Below, one piece after another: positions 24,654-28,257 of a stretch of DNA of 28,257 nucleotides. The first letter of the stretch is position 1. Each line of letters opens with the position of its first letter. The notes under the pieces were generated by a model that was not told the origin of the DNA, made no database searches, and saw nothing but the letters and a program-made list of their open reading frames with translations. Made by a program: the position numbers and the translations under genes. The DNA is from Chlamydiota bacterium (GTDB taxonomy: Bacteria > Chlamydiota > Chlamydiia > Chlamydiales > Rhabdochlamydiaceae). The stretch is taken from NCBI GenBank assembly GCA_016866585.1, contig VGMB01000001.1:1-28257 (forward strand), read 5' to 3'.

Positions 24654-25282
24654 GCATTAAGTTTTAAATTGGCTATGAATGCCTTGATTTCAGGAATCAG
24701 GCAGGCAAATCCTCTATTATGAAATTTATCACATATGCTTTCGCATAAAGAATCAACGTTATGACCACAGTTCTTTACGAAAAAATTCATAAGGTAATTT
24801 GGATATGTTATAGAATGAACCTTTCCTGAATTTTTTAGGAGAAAAAATAAAAAGTTTTCATCAGATTTACACTCAATCATCAGTGGTTCTAACATTAAAT
24901 ACAGCTGTTTTAGATACAGCATAAGTTGTAACTCGAAATTTTCGCTGGGCATATCAATATAGTTTGATATTGCATTTGTTGTGTTTGTCAGAGCGTGTTT
25001 AAATATTTTTATGGCCTGCTTTTGCTCCGGGAATGCCTTGGGTAGTAAAAGGCTGTGTTCCACAACTTTGTTTAAAGGACCCATTTTTGTAGACCAATCT
25101 AGTGGGTAAAATGAAGAGATCGTTGGAAAAAAAATATTATGTAGTGGGGTGTTGTTTTTGTGTTCACTTTCAGCATTAAATATTTCAGACAAAATAAATT
25201 GCAGTAACAACACTTTGTTATTTCTTTCGTCTATATTTGACTTTGAAAATGGCGAGTGTAGAAATATCTCAAAGTTTGTCAT
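24650..25282 (-). CDS. Hypothetical alpha-helical protein
   Basis: This 210-residue protein has predicted mainly helical character, is rich in Phe, Leu, Asn and Lys, and has no signal peptide or membrane segment. It has scattered Cys residues (C138, C172, C180, C184, C194) but no clear metal-binding spacing. I do not recognise the family. It is the first gene of the minus-strand cluster that runs through the next hypothetical gene into priA, and its stop overlaps the next start (ATGA). Only a weak ribosome-binding site precedes the ATG. The upstream 240 bp is a divergent promoter region shared with the sterol reductase gene. Confidence 0.65.
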   Translation of the reverse strand: MTNFEIFLHSPFSKSNIDERNNKVLLLQFILSEIFNAESEHKNNTPLHNIFFPTISSFYPLDWSTKMGPLNKVVEHSLLLPKAFPEQKQAIKIFKHALTNTTNAISNYIDMPSENFELQLMLYLKQLYLMLEPLMIECKSDENFLFFLLKNSGKVHSITYPNYLMNFFVKNCGHNVDSLCESICDKFHNRGFACLIPEIKAFIANLKLNA

Positions 25283-25522
25283 TGTTAGTCGTTCTTGGTT
25301 TATCTAAACTAAACTTAGTAAATAAAATTTTAAATTCCAATACGTAAATAAAATATTCCCTTTTTTTTTTTCAATTTAAACTTTTAAATTTCAATATTCG
25401 TCAGTTGGCTTTTTGATTATTTTCTGCAATTAGTTTGTTACTCAAATGAAGCAAAAATGTAGATAAAAAACTTTAAAATATTCTATGACAACAAAAGGAT
25501 GTATATAAAATTGGAGGAAGAG
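25283..25522. promoter_or_regulatory. Divergent AT-rich promoter region between the priA cluster and the sterol reductase
   Basis: This 240-bp spacer with no protein gene lies between two divergently transcribed genes, so it must hold promoters for both. It includes an uninterrupted T11 run (25361-25371). A possible + strand promoter is TTGGCT (25405-25410) with AATTAG (25428-25433) at 17 nt, which is a poor -10. I cannot choose the true start sites. Confidence 0.4.
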
Positions 25523-26845
25523 ATGGAGCTGGTATTTCCTGCTCAGTGGATGAAAGTTTTTTTTAGGAAAACTTTAATTCCCTTAATGCTGATGTTTTTT
25601 TGTCCTCCAATTGTTATTATACTATGGTTTGTTAATGTTCATTTGGCTGGTTCTTTTGCCGAATTATGCCATTTTTTTAGTGCTAATGGATTTATAACGG
25701 GTGTATATAAAATATGGGCTCCTGTTTTCTGGGGTTCAGCTATTGCATGGAAGGCTATAGCTGTCTTTACTTTAGCTCAAATCTTAATCATGAGATTCAT
25801 ACCAGGTAAAGTTTTTTATGGGCCTTTAACCCAAAAAGCTAATGTTCCAGTATACAAGGCAAATGGTCCTCAGTCTTTTTTTGTTTCATTAGGTCTTTAT
25901 TATACATGCTCATTTAGGTTTAATTTATTTTCTAAAACCTTGATTTATGATCATTTTGGAGAGATTCTGGGTGCGCTCAATATATTAAGTTTTGTTGTTT
26001 GTCTGTTCTTATATTTCAAAGGTCGTTTTTGGCCTTCTTCTTCGGATTCAGGTTCTTCAGGAAATCCTGTTTTTGATTATTATTGGGGAACTGAATTGTA
26101 TCCTAGGGTATTTGGCATTCATCTGAAAAAGTTTATCAACTGTAGATTTGGTCTGGTTGCTTGGGGATTTGTTGTAATTTCCTTTGCTGCGAAACAGCAT
26201 GAGCTCTATGGACTTACAGATGCTATGCTACTGGTTGTTATGCTGCAGCTTGTTTATTTAGTTAAATTTTTTGTCTGGGAGACCGGCTACTTGGGATCGA
26301 TAGATATAATGCATGATAGAGCTGGCTTTTATATATGCTGGGGTTCGATGGTTTGGCTGCCTGGAGTATACCCATCTGCTACATTATACTTAGTAAATCA
26401 TCCGCACGTACTTGGATTTCCTGTTTTCGCTGCAATTTTTATGCTCGGAACAGGTTCTATTCTTTTGACATACTTTGCCGATAGACAAAGACAGCAAGTA
26501 AGAATGATGAATGGTGAGTGTAGGGTTTGGAAAAAACAGCCTCAGCTCATAATTGCAAATTATGTTACCCAAACAGGAGAGCAAAAACAGAACTTGTTAT
26601 TGGCTTCAGGCTTCTGGGGTATTTCTAGGCATTTTCATTATGTGCCAGAGTTTTTAGGAGCTTTTTTTTGGAGTATTCCAGTACTGTTTAATCACGTTAT
26701 TCCTTATTTTTATTTGATATTTTTAGCAACAATCATGCTCGAAAGATCGATTCGAGATGATGCCCGATGTGCTAAAAAATATGGTGAGGATTGGAAGCGA
26801 TATTGTCAGAAAGTTCCATATAAAATACTCCCATATGTTTTCTAG
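25523..26845 (+). CDS. Sterol reductase of the ERG4/ERG24 family, 7-dehydrocholesterol reductase-like
   Basis: This 440-residue polytopic membrane protein probably reduces a ring double bond of a sterol with NADPH. The family signatures are clear: G-T-E-L-Y-P-R near 191-197; W-E-T-G-Y-L-G-S-I-D-I-M-H-D-R-A-G-F-Y near 252-270; L-L-A-S-G-F-W-G-I-S-R-H-F-H-Y near 359-373; and the C-terminal R-D-D-A-R-C-A-K-K-Y-G-E-D-W with V-P-Y-K-I-L-P. The C-terminal end is closer to animal and plant DHCR7 than to ERG24 as I recall them, and DHCR7 homologues are known from other chlamydiae such as Waddlia. Start ATG 25523 is chosen because GGAGG (25513-25517) is 5 nt upstream; the ATG at 25499 has its purine run directly against it. 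No other sterol genes are nearby, so the substrate is likely host-derived (inference). Confidence 0.88.
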   Translation: MELVFPAQWMKVFFRKTLIPLMLMFFCPPIVIILWFVNVHLAGSFAELCHFFSANGFITGVYKIWAPVFWGSAIAWKAIAVFTLAQILIMRFIPGKVFYGPLTQKANVPVYKANGPQSFFVSLGLYYTCSFRFNLFSKTLIYDHFGEILGALNILSFVVCLFLYFKGRFWPSSSDSGSSGNPVFDYYWGTELYPRVFGIHLKKFINCRFGLVAWGFVVISFAAKQHELYGLTDAMLLVVMLQLVYLVKFFVWETGYLGSIDIMHDRAGFYICWGSMVWLPGVYPSATLYLVNHPHVLGFPVFAAIFMLGTGSILLTYFADRQRQQVRMMNGECRVWKKQPQLIIANYVTQTGEQKQNLLLASGFWGISRHFHYVPEFLGAFFWSIPVLFNHVIPYFYLIFLATIMLERSIRDDARCAKKYGEDWKRYCQKVPYKILPYVF

Positions 26846-26854
26846 TGAGGTGAT

Positions 26855-27718
26855 ATGACTGTAATTTTAAGATCAATAGCAAACGATGGACAGCCCCTTC
26901 AGGCAATTTTTGCTTCCGATAAAGGAATGAATCTTGTTAGTTTTAAAAAAGGTGATTTAGAAATTATAGATCAATCAACGCGGAATTTATTTGAAGAAAG
27001 GTCTGCTGGTCTGGGGGCTTTAATAGGACCTCACTTTCATCATAGAAAAGAAGAATTTATTACGCCTGTCCTTTTTGAAGAAAGGTTCCCTCATATTGCT
27101 AAGGTAAAAGCTAAAGGAATTAAGGAGCCTTTTTCACATGGTATTGCAAGGTATGCTCCATGGAATTGTAAAAGTTCAGAGACTACTTTGCACGCTAGAA
27201 TATCTGGTAATGATCTTTGGAATGATGTTTTACTTTCTTCTTTAGAGGGTTTTAATTTTTCAATGTATATGGATGTACAGATCTCTTCGAATGGATTGTT
27301 TATAGAGCTGTCGGTAGATGCAGAAAGCTCTTCCGTCGTTGGGTTTCATTATTATTATAATCTTTCTAATGGACCAAGTATTATATCTTCAGACACTCAA
27401 GATTACTATTATAGTGGAGATCAAAAACTGGAAATTCCTAATGAGTGGAAGGAAAAAAATAAACTCCACATGCCTATTACTGGTGATATGGATTTTGGTT
27501 TTTATCCAAAAAATCACTCTTCCGTTTCAGAAATTATGCTTTTAACGGCATCTCATAAATTGAAAATTAAATACCAGTCTCAGACAAGTGAAAGCTCTTT
27601 TCAAGTATATCATCCTTCTGGGGCATCATTTGTTTGCATTGAACCGCTAAGTGCGACATTCCCTAAGAAACCAAAGCTTCACTCTAGTGGAGTAAACATG
27701 TATATAGAGGTGCTTTAA
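26855..27718 (+). CDS. Aldose 1-epimerase (galactose mutarotase)-like protein
   Basis: This 287-residue protein has the beta-rich pattern of the galactose-mutarotase fold: G-A-L-I-G-P-H-F-H-H near 53-62, E-R-F-P-H-I-A, then F-S-H-G-I-A-R-Y-A-P-W (about 92-102), which corresponds to the 'H-G-x-A-R' active-site strand with its catalytic His. V-G-F-H-Y-Y-Y-N-L follows near 161-169, where the second His usually lies, and E-P-L-S near 268-271 resembles the catalytic Glu region. These proteins interconvert sugar anomers or bind sugar phosphates. A strong site GAGGTGAT (26847-26854) lies directly before the ATG, 9 nt after the sterol reductase stop, so the two are one operon. The sugar cannot be told. 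Its stop abuts the stop of ftsY. Confidence 0.75.
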   Translation: MTVILRSIANDGQPLQAIFASDKGMNLVSFKKGDLEIIDQSTRNLFEERSAGLGALIGPHFHHRKEEFITPVLFEERFPHIAKVKAKGIKEPFSHGIARYAPWNCKSSETTLHARISGNDLWNDVLLSSLEGFNFSMYMDVQISSNGLFIELSVDAESSSVVGFHYYYNLSNGPSIISSDTQDYYYSGDQKLEIPNEWKEKNKLHMPITGDMDFGFYPKNHSSVSEIMLLTASHKLKIKYQSQTSESSFQVYHPSGASFVCIEPLSATFPKKPKLHSSGVNMYIEVL

Positions 27719-28257
27719 TTAGTTTTCAAAAAGAGCATCTACATATTCTTTCGGATTAAATGAAACTAGATCATCTTCTCCTTCACCAACGCCAATCCAT
27801 TGAACTTGTATTCCAAGTTTCTTGTATATTGATAATACGATTCCTCCCTTTGCAGAGCCATCTAACTTGGTAAGAATGATTCCTGTAAGGGGTGTAAATT
27901 TATGAAAAATTTCAGCTTGATCTATGGCGTTTTGTCCTGTAGTTGCATCAAGGACTAGTAACGTCTGATGGGGGGCATCTGGAATCTGTCTTACGCAGAT
28001 CCTTCTTACTTTTTCTAGCTCTTGCATCAAGTCTGTCTTGTTTTGTAGTCTTCCTGCGGTGTCTATTATGACGACATCACAGTCCCTAGCCTTAGCTGCA
28101 GATATAGCATCAAAGGCAACTCCTGATGGATCTCCATTAGGCTTGGATTTTATGATGTCTACTCCGATACGGTCTGCCCAATGAGAAAGTTGATCTATAG
28201 CTCCAGCTCTAAAAGTATCACCAGCAGCCAAAATTACTTTTTTTCCTTCTTTTTTGA
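27719..28257 (-). CDS. ftsY: Signal recognition particle receptor FtsY, C-terminal part (5' end outside window)
   Basis: FtsY is the SRP receptor GTPase that delivers nascent membrane proteins to the translocon. The frame is open to the window edge, so only about the last 179 residues are seen. It has A-A-G-D-T-F-R-A-G-A (the G2 region; the GDTFR form marks FtsY rather than Ffh), I-I-D-T-A-G-R-L-Q-N-K (G3), L-V-L-D-A-T-T-G-Q-N and I-L-T-K-L-D-G-S-A-K-G-G (G4). The C-terminal W-I-G-V-G-E-G-E-D-D-L motif is also present. The TTG that begins the shortest reading is internal. The stop codon touches the stop of the convergent epimerase-like gene with no base between. Confidence 0.95.
   Translation of the reverse strand, partial: KKEGKKVILAAGDTFRAGAIDQLSHWADRIGVDIIKSKPNGDPSGVAFDAISAAKARDCDVVIIDTAGRLQNKTDLMQELEKVRRICVRQIPDAPHQTLLVLDATTGQNAIDQAEIFHKFTPLTGIILTKLDGSAKGGIVLSIYKKLGIQVQWIGVGEGEDDLVSFNPKEYVDALFEN

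Noticed and set aside
25499..25522. ATG at 25499 as start of the sterol reductase
   Set aside because: Its purine run abuts the codon with no spacing, while the ATG at 25523 has GGAGG 5 nt upstream.
27705..27735. Possible terminator between the epimerase gene and ftsY
   Set aside because: The stems are mismatched and short; the stop codons abut and no convincing hairpin spans them.
1..28257. CRISPR arrays, insertion sequences, integrases, tRNA or rRNA genes
   Set aside because: No repeat-spacer pattern, transposase motif, terminal repeats or recognisable RNA gene was seen in the window.

Overview
The window is a compact, AT-rich bacterial chromosome segment, and gene content and order point to the phylum Chlamydiota. 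From memory of Chlamydia trachomatis, the genes around CT764-CT782 include a ftsQ-like gene, miaA, a coiled-coil protein, the iojap/RsfS gene, fabF, an Ap4A-type Nudix hydrolase, aas, priA, lysS and cysS. Most of these are here in recognisable, partly rearranged order. Genes that I do not associate with that locus in Chlamydiaceae (nadD, a Kdp potassium pump, a DHCR7-type sterol reductase, a PlsC-ACP-ligase fusion) suggest a Chlamydia-related environmental lineage. I cannot name the genus.

Layout. 1-560 (+): 3' part of a ftsQ-like division gene. 561-1182: the only long gene-poor stretch, with hairpins and one good terminator but no protein gene. 1183-2742 (+): a KH-domain RNA-binding protein and miaA. 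2974-6333 (+): coiled-coil protein, HAD phosphatase, nadD and rsfS, tightly packed. 6417-8887 (+): fabF, Nudix hydrolase and a putative glycosyltransferase. 8992-9558 (+): bioY, closed by a terminator. 9742-14136 (+): a trimodular acyltransferase/ACP/acyl-ligase, cysS and a small winged-helix-like protein. A 15-bp hairpin (14135-14168) fills the gap to the convergent lysS. 14168-15739 (-): lysS with its own promoter. 15853-21536 (-): a tandem-SET gene followed at 2 nt by kdpF (27 codons, unlisted by ordinary ORF length cut-offs), kdpA, kdpB and kdpC. 21628-25282 (-): two unknown genes overlapping into priA. 25523-27718 (+): sterol reductase and an aldose-epimerase-like protein. 27719-28257 (-): 3' part of ftsY.

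How the genes work together. Most are housekeeping: division and secretion (ftsQ, ftsY), tRNA modification and charging (miaA, cysS, lysS), ribosome silencing (rsfS), fatty-acid and phospholipid work (fabF, aas fusion), NAD and biotin supply (nadD, bioY) and replication restart (priA). The accessory layer is the interesting part: a pump for scavenging potassium, encoded directly behind a duplicated SET methyltransferase; an eukaryote-like sterol reductase paired with a sugar mutarotase homologue; and an acyltransferase with its own carrier domain. These fit life inside a eukaryotic cell, but host-directed roles are inference.
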